This document shows, in pieces, positions 27,893 through 38,533 of a stretch of 64,000 nucleotides of DNA. The first letter of the stretch is position 1, and each line of letters opens with the position of its first letter. The notes below the pieces were generated by a model. The model made no database searches. It worked only from the letters and a program-made list of their open reading frames with translations, and was not told where the DNA came from. The position numbers and the translations under genes are program-made. Origin of the DNA: an uncultured Prevotella sp. (GTDB lineage Bacteria; Bacteroidota; Bacteroidia; Bacteroidales; Bacteroidaceae); NCBI GenBank assembly GCA_947170725.1, contig CAMVUM010000007.1, forward strand, positions 45,945 through 109,944, written 5' to 3'.

Positions 27893-27912
27893 GCGGACCA
27901 ACAATGGTCCGC
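27893..27912 (+). other. Short GC-rich hairpin after the T9SS-type gene
   Basis: GCGGACCA (27893-27900) pairs with TGGTCCGC (27905-27912) around loop ACAA. It has no T-tract and lies before the stronger terminator at 27961. Confidence 0.4.
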
Positions 27913-27960
27913 GAGATGACGACAGACATAACGGCAGCGGCCATGTTCCTGCCGGAAAAG

Positions 27961-28007
27961 AACGTGTCGGCATGCCCGGTTATCGGGACATGCCGACACG
28001 TTTTTTT
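27961..28007 (+). terminator. Intrinsic terminator after the T9SS-type gene
   Basis: A 14-bp perfect stem (27961-27974 with 27989-28002), extended inward by CCCG/CGGG with a bulged A, runs into a seven-T tract. Confidence 0.85.
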
Positions 28008-28130
28008 GTTTTTAGCAATAAAACAAAACACAGATGTAGGCCGCACTTCAAGCCGGCGCAAGATAATGAACAGATTGTTGTTCTAATAGTTAAAATTTTG
28101 TAAACGTTAGGCGTTTACGTCATTTATCCG

Positions 28131-28138
28131 TATTTTTG
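28131..28138 (+). promoter_or_regulatory. -7 promoter element of tig
   Basis: TATTTTTG fits TAnnTTTG, 45 bases before the trigger factor start codon. Confidence 0.5.
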
Positions 28139-28183
28139 CACCTCGAAAAAAACGACTATACATTAATAATATATTAACGAAAG

Positions 28184-29548
28184 ATGAATATTTCATTTGA
28201 GAACCCCGATAAGCTCAATGGTGTGATGACCTTGACTATCGAGAAGGAAGACTATCAGGCTGATGTCGAAAAGCAGCTGAAAGACTATCGCAAGAAGGCC
28301 AATGTGCCCGGTTTCCGCCCTGGTCAGGTGCCGATGGGATTGATTAAGCGTCAGTATGGAACGGCTGTCAAAATGGACGTTGTCAACAAATTGCTTGGCG
28401 AAAAACTCTACGGATACATTCGTGAGAACAAAATACAGATGCTGGGCGAACCTATGCCGAGCGAAAAGCAGGTCATGGTTGATCCGGAGAAAGACGAGAC
28501 AATGACTTTCATCTTCGATATCGCCGTAGCTCCCGAAGTGAACGCAACACTGACCGGTGACGACACAGTGGACTACTATGCTATCGACGTTGACGACAAA
28601 CTCGTGGATCAGCAGGTGGAGATGTTCCAGTCACGCGCAGGTCACTACGATAAGGTTGAGGAGTATGACGCCGCACAGAATGACATGCTCAAGGGTGATC
28701 TCCGTGAGCTGGACGCTGACGGCAACGCCAAGGAAGACGGTATCGTGGTTGAAAGCGCTGTGCTCATGCCCGAATATATCAAGGTTGAGGAACAGAAGAA
28801 TCTTTTCAACGGTGCGAAGCTTGGCAGCGTGATCACTTTCAATCCCCGCAAGGCTTATCCCGAAAGCGACGTAGAGGTTTCTTCGCTGCTGAAAATAGAA
28901 AAGGAGAAAGTGGCCGACATGACGTCTGACTTCACTTTCCTCGTGACCGAAGTTTCACGTTTCGCTAAGGCTGAGGTAAATCAGGAACTCTTCGACCAGG
29001 TGTTCGGTAAGGACGAAGTGAAGGATGAGGCTGATTTCCGTCAGAAGATTGCCGACGGCATCAAGACTCAGCTCACGACAGACACAGACTACAAGTTCTT
29101 GCTTGACGTACGCGCATATCTTGAGGAGAAAGTCGGAGAGCTCCAGTTCCCGGACGCTCTGCTCAAGCGCATCATGCTCAACAACAATAAGGACAAGGGA
29201 GAAAAGTTTGTTGAGGAAAACTATGAGGCCAGCATCAAGGAACTCAAGTGGCACCTTATCAAGGAACAGCTTGTGGCAGCCAACAGTATCAAGGTTGACG
29301 ATGCTGACGTCAAGAATGTAGCTAAGGAGACTGCACGTATCCAGTTCGCACAGTACGGTATGGCAAATGTGCCGGAGGAATACTTGGAGCAGTATGCCGA
29401 AAGTATGCTGAAGGATCGCAAGAACATCGACTCTCTTGTTGACCGTGCCGTTGACGTGAAGCTCATTGCAGCACTCAAAGGTGTAGTGAAACTGAACGAG
29501 AAAACAGTGTCATTGGATGACTTCAACAAGATGATGCAGGAAAAATAA
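28184..29548 (+). CDS. tig: Trigger factor, ribosome-associated chaperone
   Basis: A 454-residue protein that binds nascent chains at the ribosome exit tunnel. The N-terminal ribosome-binding domain carries the signature region NVPGFRPGQVPMGLIKRQYG (residues ~39-58). The long helical chaperone arms follow. The central PPIase domain, usual in the family, is weakly conserved here, as is common in Bacteroidales. Length is normal. It lies upstream of clpP and clpX on the same strand, the classic arrangement of protein folding and proteolysis genes, but the 138-base gap contains a separate clpP promoter. Confidence 0.93.
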   Translation: MNISFENPDKLNGVMTLTIEKEDYQADVEKQLKDYRKKANVPGFRPGQVPMGLIKRQYGTAVKMDVVNKLLGEKLYGYIRENKIQMLGEPMPSEKQVMVDPEKDETMTFIFDIAVAPEVNATLTGDDTVDYYAIDVDDKLVDQQVEMFQSRAGHYDKVEEYDAAQNDMLKGDLRELDADGNAKEDGIVVESAVLMPEYIKVEEQKNLFNGAKLGSVITFNPRKAYPESDVEVSSLLKIEKEKVADMTSDFTFLVTEVSRFAKAEVNQELFDQVFGKDEVKDEADFRQKIADGIKTQLTTDTDYKFLLDVRAYLEEKVGELQFPDALLKRIMLNNNKDKGEKFVEENYEASIKELKWHLIKEQLVAANSIKVDDADVKNVAKETARIQFAQYGMANVPEEYLEQYAESMLKDRKNIDSLVDRAVDVKLIAALKGVVKLNEKTVSLDDFNKMMQEK

Positions 29549-29601
29549 AGCATTTTTCAAAAAATAATCTCACAGATAAGGAGGTTATCGACTTTTTTTA
29601 T

Positions 29602-29609
29602 TATCTTTG
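29602..29609 (+). promoter_or_regulatory. -7 promoter element of clpP
   Basis: TATCTTTG fits TAnnTTTG exactly, 77 bases before the clpP start codon. Confidence 0.55.
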
Positions 29610-29686
29610 TTCCTAAGAACGGGATGAGAAAGTCGACAATCTCCTTTCTTTATTCCTTATTATAATATCAGAAATAAAGTATCATT

Positions 29687-30352
29687 ATGAATGACTTTAG
29701 AAAATACGCTACCAGACATTTGGGGATAAACGGACTCGTTCTCGACGAGGTCGTAAGTTCGCAGGCACAGTATCTGAATCCCTATATACTCGAAGAGCGC
29801 CAGCTGAATGTAACTCAGATGGATGTGTTCTCACGCCTGATGATGGACCGCATCATCTTCCTCGGCACACAGATTGATGACTATACGGCAAACACACTGC
29901 AGGCCCAGTTGCTCTATCTGGACTCCGTGGATCCGGGAAAAGATATTTCCATATATATCAACTCGCCCGGTGGAAGCGTTACCGCCGGACTCGGCATATA
30001 TGACACGATGCAGTTTATCTCCAGCGACGTTGCCACTATATGCACAGGCATGGCGGCATCCATGGCCGCAGTTCTGCTTGTGGCAGGAGCCGAGGGCAAA
30101 CGTTCGGCACTGACCCACAGCCGCGTCATGATTCATCAGCCGTTGGGTGGCGTACAGGGACAGGCTTCCGACATCGAGATTGAGGCCAAGGAAATAATGA
30201 AATTCAAGAAAGAACTGTACACAATCATTGCCGACCATTCACACACACCGTATGAAAAAGTATGGAACGACTCCGACCGCAACTACTGGATGACGGCCGA
30301 AGAAGCACGCGAATACGGCATGATTGACAACGTACTGACAAGAAAGAAATAA
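29687..30352 (+). CDS. clpP: ATP-dependent Clp protease proteolytic subunit
   Basis: A 221-residue serine peptidase that forms the tetradecameric barrel fed by ClpX. Catalytic Ser125 lies in [11 protein letters not shown] and His150 in [10 protein letters not shown]; the [19 protein letters not shown] region is the family's substrate strand. A ~25-residue N-terminal extension before the mature-like start may be processed. clpX follows after only 10 bases, so the two subunits are co-transcribed. Confidence 0.96.
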   Translation: MNDFRKYATRHLGINGLVLDEVVSSQAQYLNPYILEERQLNVTQMDVFSRLMMDRIIFLGTQIDDYTANTLQAQLLYLDSVDPGKDISIYINSPGGSVTAGLGIYDTMQFISSDVATICTGMAASMAAVLLVAGAEGKRSALTHSRVMIHQPLGGVQGQASDIEIEAKEIMKFKKELYTIIADHSHTPYEKVWNDSDRNYWMTAEEAREYGMIDNVLTRKK

Positions 30353-30362
30353 AAAACATAGA

Positions 30363-31610
30363 GTGGCAAGGATGAAGAAAGTTTGCAGCTTCTGCGGAAG
30401 AGGAGAAAAAGAAGTGAAACTCCTCATCACGGGACTCAACGGATATATATGTGAAGATTGTGCCGTACAGGCATATCAGATAGTCCAGTCAACAGGAGTC
30501 GTCGAAGAAACGTCTACCGGGAAAAAAGGTAAGGAGGACAAGTTCCAACTAAAGAAAGTACCTAAGCCCAAAGAGATAAAGGAATATCTGGACGAATATA
30601 TCATAGGGCAGGACGAGGCCAAACGCTATCTATCCGTGGCCGTATATAACCATTACAAACGCCTTCAGCAGCCCAAAAGCGATGATGGCGTGGAAATAGA
30701 GAAGAGCAACATCATCATGGTCGGAAGCACCGGTACGGGAAAGACCTTGCTCGCACGCACAATAGCGCATCTGCTGGATGTGCCGTTCACCATCGTCGAT
30801 GCCACGGTGTTCACCGAGGCCGGATATGTGGGCGAGGACGTAGAGAGCATCCTGTCACGTCTGCTTCAGGTGGCCGACTTCAACGTGGAAGCCGCCCAAC
30901 GGGGAATCGTATTCATTGACGAGATTGACAAGATTGCCCGAAAGAGCGACAACCCTTCGATAACACGAGATGTCAGCGGCGAAGGCGTACAGCAAGGTCT
31001 GCTCAAGTTGTTGGAGGGAACGATAGTCAATGTACCGCCGAAGGGCGGCCGGAAACATCCGGATCAGGACTATATACACGTGGATACAAAGAACATCCTT
31101 TTTATCTGCGGAGGAGCTTTCGACGGAATAGAACGGAAAATAGCACAACGACTGAATACCCACACCGTTGGATACAATTCAGTTCAGAACGTACGCAAGA
31201 TAGACAAAGGCGATCTGATGCAGTATATCCTGCCGCAGGACCTCAAGTCTTTCGGACTCATCCCCGAAATTATCGGCCGTCTTCCGGTTTTGACATATCT
31301 CAACCCGCTGGACCGCGAAGCATTGGCACGCATCCTGTCGGAACCGAAAAACTCGATTGTCAAGCAGTATGTCAAGCTCTTCGAGATGGATGGCATAAAG
31401 CTGGTATTCAGCGAGGAAGCACTGAAACTCGTGGTAGACAAAGCCGTGGAATACAAACTGGGCGCACGAGGTCTACGCTCCATTGTGGAAAGCATCATGA
31501 TGGATGCCATGTTTGAGGTTCCGTCAGGCAATAAGAAGACTTTCGAGGTTACGCTCGAATATGCCGAACGGCAACTCGACAAGTCACATCTACAGAAATT
31601 AGAGGCATAA
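30363..31610 (+). CDS. clpX: ATP-dependent Clp protease ATP-binding subunit ClpX
   Basis: A 415-residue AAA+ unfoldase that delivers substrates to ClpP. It has an N-terminal zinc-binding domain ([11 protein letters not shown] … CEDC), Walker A GSTGTGKT, Walker B IVFIDEID, the pore loop AGYVGED, and the [13 protein letters not shown] segment. At the place of the ClpP-docking IGF loop it has VGY (THTVGYNSV), a conservative change. The start may be the GTG at 30363 or the ATG at 30372; the second removes only three residues. It is linked to clpP upstream and followed by recQ after 23 bases. Confidence 0.95.
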   Translation: MARMKKVCSFCGRGEKEVKLLITGLNGYICEDCAVQAYQIVQSTGVVEETSTGKKGKEDKFQLKKVPKPKEIKEYLDEYIIGQDEAKRYLSVAVYNHYKRLQQPKSDDGVEIEKSNIIMVGSTGTGKTLLARTIAHLLDVPFTIVDATVFTEAGYVGEDVESILSRLLQVADFNVEAAQRGIVFIDEIDKIARKSDNPSITRDVSGEGVQQGLLKLLEGTIVNVPPKGGRKHPDQDYIHVDTKNILFICGGAFDGIERKIAQRLNTHTVGYNSVQNVRKIDKGDLMQYILPQDLKSFGLIPEIIGRLPVLTYLNPLDREALARILSEPKNSIVKQYVKLFEMDGIKLVFSEEALKLVVDKAVEYKLGARGLRSIVESIMMDAMFEVPSGNKKTFEVTLEYAERQLDKSHLQKLEA

Positions 31611-31633
31611 CAACATAATCTATTTATCACGAT

Positions 31634-33817
31634 ATGGCAGACAAGGTGAATCTGACAGAGGCGCTGAAAAAGCATTTCGGCTTTGACAAGTTCAAAGGCG
31701 ATCAGGAAGCTATTATCCGCAATGTGCTTGATGGCAACGATACGTTTGTCCTTATGCCCACCGGAGGCGGAAAATCACTGTGCTATCAGTTGCCATCGCT
31801 GCTCATGGAAGGTACGGCGATTATCATTTCGCCGCTCATCGCTTTGATGAAAAATCAGGTGGACGTCATCAGCAATCTCAGTGATACACCGGGAGTGGCA
31901 CACTATCTGAATTCTTCGCTCAACAAAGCGGCCATCGACCAGGTCAAGGCCGACATCAGAGCCGGAAACACCAAACTGCTATATGTTGCGCCGGAATCAC
32001 TCACGAAGGAAGACAACGTGGAATTCCTGCGCTCCGTGAAGATTTCGTTCTATGCCATAGATGAGGCTCACTGTATATCGGAATGGGGACATGATTTCCG
32101 TCCTGAATACCGTCGCATACGCCCCATAATAAACGAAATAGGCCGGGCTCCGATTATCGCGCTCACGGCTACGGCTACCGACAAGGTCCGCACGGACATC
32201 AAGAAGAACCTCGGCATGCCGGAAGCACAGGAGTTCAAGAGTTCTTTCAACCGCTCCAACCTCTATTATGAGGTGCGTCAGAAGACGAAGGACGTTGACA
32301 AGGACATCATAAAGTTCATCAAGCAGCATCCCGGTAAAAGCGGTATCATCTATTGTCTGTCACGGAAGAAAGTTGAAGAACTGGCAGCTATACTCCGTGC
32401 CAACGAGATAAAGGCTGCCGCTTATCACGCCGGACTTGATTCCGCCACACGCTCACAGACACAGGACGATTTCCTCATGGAGAAAATCGACGTCATTGTG
32501 GCCACCATAGCTTTCGGTATGGGAATAGACAAACCGGATGTGCGTTTCGTCATCCACTACGATATACCGAAGAGTTTGGAAGGATATTATCAGGAAACCG
32601 GACGCTCCGGACGTGACGGCGGCGAAGGAATCTGCCTGGCATTCTATTCCCAGAAGGACCTTCAGAAGCTGGACAAGTTCATGGAAGGAAAGCCCGTGGC
32701 TGAACAGGATATCGGACGCCAGCTGCTTCAGGAGACTGCGGCATACGCCGAGACATCCGTCTGCCGGAGAAAAATGCTGCTCCACTATTTCGGTGAGATA
32801 TACGACCGTGACAACTGCGGCAACTGCGACAATTGTCGCCACCCAAAAGAAAAAATACAGGCAGACCGACAGTTGGTCATCGCGCTGAATGCCATAGCCG
32901 CCATAAAAGAAAATTTCCGCTCCGACTACGTAATTGATTTCATCGTAGGGCGTGAGACAGAGGAAATCCTCGCACACAAACATCATGATTTGGAGGCTTT
33001 CGGTTCGGGAGCAGATGAAGACGAAAACATCTGGAACCCGCTCATCCGGCAGGCTCTTATTGCCGGATACCTCAAAAAGGAAGTGGAGAACTACGGTCTT
33101 TTGAAGATTACACCGGAAGGCAAGAAATTCATGAAGAAGACTAAACCGTTTATGATTGTAAAAGACAACGAATTCAACGAAGACGAAGATACCGTACTTG
33201 AGCATGACGGAGTGACTGGAGCGCTGGACCCCACACTGAACTCAATGCTCATTGATTTGCGTAAGAAAGTGTCCAAGAAGATGGACCGCCCGCCATACGT
33301 AATATTCCAGGATGTTTCTTTGGAACAGATGGCAACCGACTATCCCGTAACCCTTGAAGAGCTGAAGAACATTCAAGGCGTGGGCGAAGGCAAGATCAAA
33401 CAGCCATATGCCAAGGAGTTTGTTAATCTGATCAAGCGCTATTGCGAGGAAAACGACATCGTCAGACAAGCCGACCTGCGCGTCCGCACCGTGGCCAAGA
33501 AGTCAATGCTTAAGGTCAGCATCATACAGAGCATCGACCGCCAGATAGCCCTTGACGACATCGCCAATGCCAAAGGCATAGAGTTTGAGGAACTGTTGGA
33601 CGAGGTGGAAGCCATTGTCTATTCCGGAACGAAGCTCAACATCGACTATTTCCTCGAAGAAGTTATGGACGAGGACCGCATTGACGACATCTACGACTAT
33701 TTCAAGGAGTCGGACACTGACGACCTCGAAACAGCCCTCGAAGAACTTGGCGAAGATTGTTCGGAAGACGAAATACGTTTGGTACGCATCAAGTTCATTT
33801 CGGAAATGGCGAACTGA
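31634..33817 (+). CDS. recQ: ATP-dependent DNA helicase RecQ
   Basis: A 727-residue 3'-5' DNA helicase of recombination and repair. Motifs: Walker A MPTGGGKSLCYQLP, the DEAH box in YAIDEAHCISEWGHDFRPEY, the arginine-finger motif VI region QETGRSGRDG, the zinc-binding cysteines (CRRKMLLHYFG … CGNCDNC), an RQC winged-helix part, and an HRDC-like domain near 535-610 with a helical extension. It is longer than E. coli RecQ (~610), as expected in Bacteroidales. It starts 23 bases after clpX, so read-through transcription from clpPX is likely; a strong hairpin follows. Confidence 0.95.
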   Translation: MADKVNLTEALKKHFGFDKFKGDQEAIIRNVLDGNDTFVLMPTGGGKSLCYQLPSLLMEGTAIIISPLIALMKNQVDVISNLSDTPGVAHYLNSSLNKAAIDQVKADIRAGNTKLLYVAPESLTKEDNVEFLRSVKISFYAIDEAHCISEWGHDFRPEYRRIRPIINEIGRAPIIALTATATDKVRTDIKKNLGMPEAQEFKSSFNRSNLYYEVRQKTKDVDKDIIKFIKQHPGKSGIIYCLSRKKVEELAAILRANEIKAAAYHAGLDSATRSQTQDDFLMEKIDVIVATIAFGMGIDKPDVRFVIHYDIPKSLEGYYQETGRSGRDGGEGICLAFYSQKDLQKLDKFMEGKPVAEQDIGRQLLQETAAYAETSVCRRKMLLHYFGEIYDRDNCGNCDNCRHPKEKIQADRQLVIALNAIAAIKENFRSDYVIDFIVGRETEEILAHKHHDLEAFGSGADEDENIWNPLIRQALIAGYLKKEVENYGLLKITPEGKKFMKKTKPFMIVKDNEFNEDEDTVLEHDGVTGALDPTLNSMLIDLRKKVSKKMDRPPYVIFQDVSLEQMATDYPVTLEELKNIQGVGEGKIKQPYAKEFVNLIKRYCEENDIVRQADLRVRTVAKKSMLKVSIIQSIDRQIALDDIANAKGIEFEELLDEVEAIVYSGTKLNIDYFLEEVMDEDRIDDIYDYFKESDTDDLETALEELGEDCSEDEIRLVRIKFISEMAN

Positions 33818-33837
33818 TTAAATTCAAGACAATTAGG

Positions 33838-33886
33838 AAAAGCCGGTCGGCAAATGCAACAGTGCTGCATTTGCCGACCGGCTTTT
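33838..33886 (+). terminator. Strong hairpin terminator between recQ and guaB
   Basis: A 21-bp perfect stem (33838-33858 with 33866-33886) with a seven-base loop has AAAA at the 5' base and TTTT at the 3' base, so it could terminate in either direction. Confidence 0.85.
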
Positions 33887-33959
33887 CTCAAACGCAGTTA
33901 AAACGTATTAATAAACGAAGAATTTGCAGGAATTTGATGCTTTTGTGGATTTTTTATGC

Positions 33960-33967
33960 TAAATTTG
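33960..33967 (+). promoter_or_regulatory. -7 promoter element of guaB
   Basis: TAAATTTG fits TAnnTTTG, 29 bases before the guaB start codon. TTTG at 33933-33936 is a possible but over-spaced -33 element. Confidence 0.5.
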
Positions 33968-33996
33968 CACGCAATAATTTTTAAAGCATCATTTAT

Positions 33997-35484
33997 ATGT
34001 CATCTTTTATTGCAGATAAAATCGTGATGGACGGCCTGACTTATGACGACGTCCTGTTAATCCCCGCTTATTCAGAGGTATTGCCCAAGACGGTAGAACT
34101 CAAGACAAGATTTTCCCGCAACATTGAGCTGAACATACCTTTTGTAACGGCGGCGATGGACACCGTGACCGAATCCCGCATGGCCATAGCCATTGCCCGT
34201 GAGGGAGGAATTGGTGTTATCCACAAGAGTATGCCGATAGAAGACCAGGCCCGTCAGGTGGCTATCGTAAAGCGTGCCGAGAACGGTATGATTTATGATC
34301 CGGTAACGATCCGCCGCGGTTCAACCGTACGGGATGCGTTGGCTATGATGGCCGAATATCACATTGGCGGAATTCCGGTTGTTGACGAGGGCAATCATCT
34401 CGTGGGTATCGTTACGAACCGCGACCTGCGCTTCGAACGTCATCTGGACAAGACGGTTGACGACGTGATGACAAAGGAAAATCTCGTCACGACGGACCAG
34501 AAGACCGATTTGGCCGCCGCCGCACAGATACTGCAGGAGAACAAGATAGAGAAGTTGCCCGTAGTGGACAAGGAAGGCCACCTCGTCGGACTGATTACAT
34601 ACAAGGACATCACCAAGGCCAAGGACAAGCCCATGGCCTGCAAGGACAGCAAGGGCCGTCTGCGCGTGGCTGCCGGTGTCGGTGTAACGGCCGATACGCT
34701 GGTACGCATGCAGGCGCTGGTTGACGCCGGAGCCGATGCAATTGTCATCGACACAGCCCACGGACATTCTAAATATGTGATTGAGAAGCTGGTGGAAGCA
34801 AAGGCTTCATTCCCCGGCGTTGACATAGTTGTCGGCAATGTGGCCACAGGTGCTGCCGCAAGACTGCTGGCTGACAATGGCGCCGACGCAGTCAAGGTCG
34901 GTATCGGCCCGGGCTCAATCTGTACGACCCGTGTCGTTGCCGGTGTCGGTGTTCCTCAGCTGAGCGCCGTCTATGACGTCTACAATGCGCTTAAGGGCAC
35001 CGGTGTGCCCCTGATTGCCGACGGTGGTCTGCGTTATTCGGGCGACGTTGTCAAGGCTCTCGCCGCAGGAGGAAGCTCCGTCATGATAGGCTCGCTGGTA
35101 GCCGGAACGGAGGAAAGTCCCGGAGAGACCATCATCTTCAACGGACGTAAGTTCAAGAGCTACCGCGGTATGGGTTCGCTGGAGGCCATGGAGCAGAAGA
35201 ACGGTTCGAAGGACCGCTACTTCCAGGGCGACACTACAGAGGTGAAGAAGCTCGTTCCGGAAGGAATCGCAGGACGCGTACCCTACAAGGGAACCGTTCA
35301 GGAGGTCATCTATCAGATGGTCGGCGGTCTGCGTTCCGGTATGGGATACTGCGGAGCTGCCACGATAGAGAAACTGCATGACGCCAAGTTCACCCGAATC
35401 ACGAATGCAGGTGTCATGGAAAGCCACCCGCACGACATCTCAATCACGAGCGAGGCGCCGAACTATTCACGGCCGAACGATTAA
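33997..35484 (+). CDS. guaB: Inosine-5'-monophosphate dehydrogenase
   Basis: A 495-residue enzyme that oxidises IMP to XMP, the committed step of GMP synthesis, using NAD+. The catalytic Cys309 is in GPGSICTTR. The flap and substrate regions [16 protein letters not shown] and [10 protein letters not shown] are intact. Two CBS domains are inserted at about residues 95-210 ([13 protein letters not shown] closes them), giving allosteric purine-nucleotide sensing. It has its own promoter and a hairpin on each side, so it is probably monocistronic. Confidence 0.97.
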   Translation: MSSFIADKIVMDGLTYDDVLLIPAYSEVLPKTVELKTRFSRNIELNIPFVTAAMDTVTESRMAIAIAREGGIGVIHKSMPIEDQARQVAIVKRAENGMIYDPVTIRRGSTVRDALAMMAEYHIGGIPVVDEGNHLVGIVTNRDLRFERHLDKTVDDVMTKENLVTTDQKTDLAAAAQILQENKIEKLPVVDKEGHLVGLITYKDITKAKDKPMACKDSKGRLRVAAGVGVTADTLVRMQALVDAGADAIVIDTAHGHSKYVIEKLVEAKASFPGVDIVVGNVATGAAARLLADNGADAVKVGIGPGSICTTRVVAGVGVPQLSAVYDVYNALKGTGVPLIADGGLRYSGDVVKALAAGGSSVMIGSLVAGTEESPGETIIFNGRKFKSYRGMGSLEAMEQKNGSKDRYFQGDTTEVKKLVPEGIAGRVPYKGTVQEVIYQMVGGLRSGMGYCGAATIEKLHDAKFTRITNAGVMESHPHDISITSEAPNYSRPND

Positions 35485-35519
35485 AAACAAAGGAAGACTG
35501 AAGATAAAGGGAGATAAAT

Positions 35520-35590
35520 GGAGATAGAAGACGATAGAGGAAGATAAAAGACAAATGTCTTGGCGCTTTAGGCTATCGTCCTCTATCTTC
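35520..35590 (+). terminator. Imperfect hairpin after guaB
   Basis: 18-base arms (35520-35537 and 35573-35590) pair at all but one position if one G-U pair is allowed; the loop is 35 bases. The left side lies in a purine-rich GGAGATA-type repeat tract. There is no strong T-tract. Confidence 0.4.
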
Positions 35591-35697
35591 TTAGCGACAT
35601 AATGGAGCGATATATTCTTTTTACTCCTCATACTTTCTTCATTGTTCTAACTCCTTTTGCTACACAAGCGAAACTTAAATACGTATATATATAATAA

Positions 35698-37119
35698 ATG
35701 AGAAGAGTATATTTGTTTGCCGCAATGCTCATGGCATGCGGTACGGTCTGCGCCCAGAGCGACGACCCGACGGTGATGACCATCAACGGGCAGCCCGTTA
35801 CACGCTCTGAATTTGAATACTCCTACAACAAGAACAACGCTGAGGGTGTGATTGACAAGAAGACGGTCGACGAATATGCCGAACTCTTTGTCAACTATAA
35901 GCTGAAGGTTGCAGCGGCACTTGACGCCCGTCTTGACACGCTGCTCTCTTTCCGCAAGGAGTTCGCACAGTACCGCGACCAGCAGATACGTCCCACGCTT
36001 ATTACTGACGATGATGTGGAACGTGAGGCAAAAAAGATATATGAGACGACTAAGGCCGGCATCGGCGAACGTGGTCTGATACACCCCGCCCACATCTTCC
36101 TGCACGTGGCACAACAGGCTCCGCAGGCCGAAGTGGACAAGGCAAAGGCCCGCATCGACTCCATATATGCCGCGCTCAAAGGCGGAGCAAAATTCGAAGA
36201 ACTGGCCATCAATCTTTCACAGGACCCCGGTTCGGCCCGCAATGGCGGTCTGCTGCCGTGGATTAGCCCCAATCAGACGCTGAAGGAGTTTGAGGACAAG
36301 GCATACGAGCTGCAGCCGGGCGAGATGAGCCAGCCGTTCCTCTCACCTGCCGGCTATCATATCGTGCTCATGAAAGAGCGCAAGCAGCTGGAACCGTATG
36401 ACTCTCTCCGCAACAACATCCTGCGGTTCATCGAACAGCGCAACATCCGAGAGCGTATCATTGACAGCAAGATTGACACGCTGACAAAAATGGCATCCGT
36501 TTCAAAGGAGGAACTGATGGACAACATGGCCGACTCGCTCCAGACCATCGACCCTGAGCTGAAGAATCTCATACGCGAATACCACGACGGTCTGTTGCTC
36601 TACGAGATAAGCAACCGCGAGGTATGGGAGAAGGCATCGAAGGATGAGGCGGCACTGGCGGCATACTTCAACAAGAACAAGAAGAAGTATGTTTGGGACG
36701 AACCGCGCTTCAAGGGCATGGCCTATCATGTCAAGGTTGCCGAAGACGTGAAGGCCGTCAAGGACTGTGTCAAGAAACTCAAGTTCGACGAATGGGCCGA
36801 TGCACTCCGCAAGACGTTCAACAACGACTCCATCATCCGCATCCGCGTGGAGAAAGGTCTGTTTAAGAAGGGTGACAACGCTCTCATAGACCACGAAGTC
36901 TTCAAGGTTGACACGACAGCGACTCCGGTCAAGGACTATCCTATAGACGCCACTTACGGCAAGATTCTCAAGAAAGGTCCGGAGGACTATACTGACGTCC
37001 GCGGTCTCGTGACGGCCGACTATCAGGACGAGCTGGAGAAAGAATGGGTTGCAGGACTGCGCCGTAAATATGCCGTGGAGATTAACCGCGAGGTTTTGAA
37101 TACAGTTAACAAGCACTAA
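35698..37119 (+). CDS. Parvulin-type peptidyl-prolyl isomerase, periplasmic
   Basis: A 473-residue exported protein (signal peptide MRRVYLFAAMLMACGTVCAQ). A PpiC/parvulin domain lies at about 120-230, with HPAHIFLHV, SQDPGSARNGGLLPW and PGEMSQPFLSPAGYHIV. The N-terminal helical part resembles SurA-type chaperones; the ~230-residue C-terminal region has no other domain I can name. It is the first of five tightly packed genes for envelope assembly and repair, with a 1-base gap to the next. I infer that it helps fold outer-membrane proteins. Confidence 0.9.
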   Translation: MRRVYLFAAMLMACGTVCAQSDDPTVMTINGQPVTRSEFEYSYNKNNAEGVIDKKTVDEYAELFVNYKLKVAAALDARLDTLLSFRKEFAQYRDQQIRPTLITDDDVEREAKKIYETTKAGIGERGLIHPAHIFLHVAQQAPQAEVDKAKARIDSIYAALKGGAKFEELAINLSQDPGSARNGGLLPWISPNQTLKEFEDKAYELQPGEMSQPFLSPAGYHIVLMKERKQLEPYDSLRNNILRFIEQRNIRERIIDSKIDTLTKMASVSKEELMDNMADSLQTIDPELKNLIREYHDGLLLYEISNREVWEKASKDEAALAAYFNKNKKKYVWDEPRFKGMAYHVKVAEDVKAVKDCVKKLKFDEWADALRKTFNNDSIIRIRVEKGLFKKGDNALIDHEVFKVDTTATPVKDYPIDATYGKILKKGPEDYTDVRGLVTADYQDELEKEWVAGLRRKYAVEINREVLNTVNKH

Positions 37120-37120
37120 G

Positions 37121-38533
37121 ATGAACAAGACAGATATAAGACGCTTCGCTCTTTTGGCCGTCATGTCCCTGCTCTCACTGAGCCTCATGGCCGCCAACAT
37201 GACGGAGGCAGCACCGGAGGCTGACAGCACCGGCGTGAACGAACGGAGCATTGTGGACGAGGTTATATGGGTCGTGGGCGACGAGGCCATCCTCAAGTCT
37301 GACGTAGAGGCCATGCGCAGGCAGGCCGAAGAGGAAGGCACGCGATGGAATGGAGACCCCGATTGCGTAATTCCGGAGCAGCTTGCCGTACAGAAACTCT
37401 TTCTGAACCAGGCTGCCATCGACAGTATAGAAGTGACCGAGTCGGAAGTGTCGGCGTCTGTCGAACAATACATAGAATATTGGATCAGCATGGCCGGTTC
37501 ACGGGAGAAGCTGGAGGAATATAAGAAAGCGAGCATCAGCCAGCTGCGCAACGAGTTGCGTGACGCCTTGCGTGACCGTCAGCTGACACAGAAGATGCGT
37601 GAACACCTCGTTCAGGACATCAAGGTTTCGCCGGCAGAGGTGCGCCGCTACTTCAAGGATATGCCCGCAGACAGTATTCCTTTCGTACCGACAGAGGTTG
37701 AAGTCCAGATTCTCACAATAACACCGACAATCGAACAGGAAGAAATCAACCGCGTGAAAGACGAGCTGCGTGATTATACGGAGCGTGTCAACAGCGGAGA
37801 GTCGTCTTTCTCCACACTCGCACGACTCTATTCCGAGGACCCCGGTTCCGCACGTCGTGGCGGTGAGCTTGACTACACCGGCCGCGGAATGCTCGATCCT
37901 GCTTTTGCCAGCGTAGCTTTCAACCTCACGGATCCGAAGAAGATTTCAAAGATTGTGGAGTCGGAATTCGGTTTCCATATCATTCAGCTGATAGACAAGC
38001 GAGGTGATAAGATTAAGGTTCGCCACATTCTGCGTACTCCCCACGTGTCATCTGACGCTATCAATAAGGCCATATCCCGACTTGACTCAATACGAACGGA
38101 CATTGTGGATGGTAAATTCACGTTCGAGCAAGGAGCATCGGTTATTTCAGACGACAAAGACACTCGCAACAACTATGGTCTGATGTCTAATGTCACGGAA
38201 GAAGGGCGTACATCCAAATTTCAGATGCAAGATCTTCCTGCGGAAATAGCCAAAGCTGTCGACGGAATGAAGATAGGAGAGATTTCGACACCTTTCCAGA
38301 TGATAAATTCAAAAGGCAAGACTGTCTGTGTCATTGCCAAGCTGAAGAACCGTGTCGACGGCCACAAGGCCACGATAACGGAAGACTTCCAGGTCATGCA
38401 GAACGTTGTGCTCAACAAGCGCCGGGAAGAGGTCATCCACGATTGGGTGGTAAACAAAATCAAGTCAACATACGTACGTGTCAACGACCGTTACAAGAAC
38501 TGCAATTTTGAATATCAAGGCTGGATAAAATGA
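37121..38533 (+). CDS. SurA-like peptidyl-prolyl isomerase
   Basis: A 470-residue protein with an N-terminal signal (…LLSLSLMAAN). A SurA-type N-terminal domain (VDEVIWVVGDEAILKSDVE) is followed by two parvulin-like domains at about 195-295 (SEDPGSARRGGELDY … SEFGFHIIQL) and 300-410. Domain order matches SurA, the periplasmic chaperone for outer-membrane beta-barrels. The start follows the preceding stop by one base and its stop overlaps the next start (ATGA), so translation is coupled through the operon. Confidence 0.9.
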   Translation: MNKTDIRRFALLAVMSLLSLSLMAANMTEAAPEADSTGVNERSIVDEVIWVVGDEAILKSDVEAMRRQAEEEGTRWNGDPDCVIPEQLAVQKLFLNQAAIDSIEVTESEVSASVEQYIEYWISMAGSREKLEEYKKASISQLRNELRDALRDRQLTQKMREHLVQDIKVSPAEVRRYFKDMPADSIPFVPTEVEVQILTITPTIEQEEINRVKDELRDYTERVNSGESSFSTLARLYSEDPGSARRGGELDYTGRGMLDPAFASVAFNLTDPKKISKIVESEFGFHIIQLIDKRGDKIKVRHILRTPHVSSDAINKAISRLDSIRTDIVDGKFTFEQGASVISDDKDTRNNYGLMSNVTEEGRTSKFQMQDLPAEIAKAVDGMKIGEISTPFQMINSKGKTVCVIAKLKNRVDGHKATITEDFQVMQNVVLNKRREEVIHDWVVNKIKSTYVRVNDRYKNCNFEYQGWIK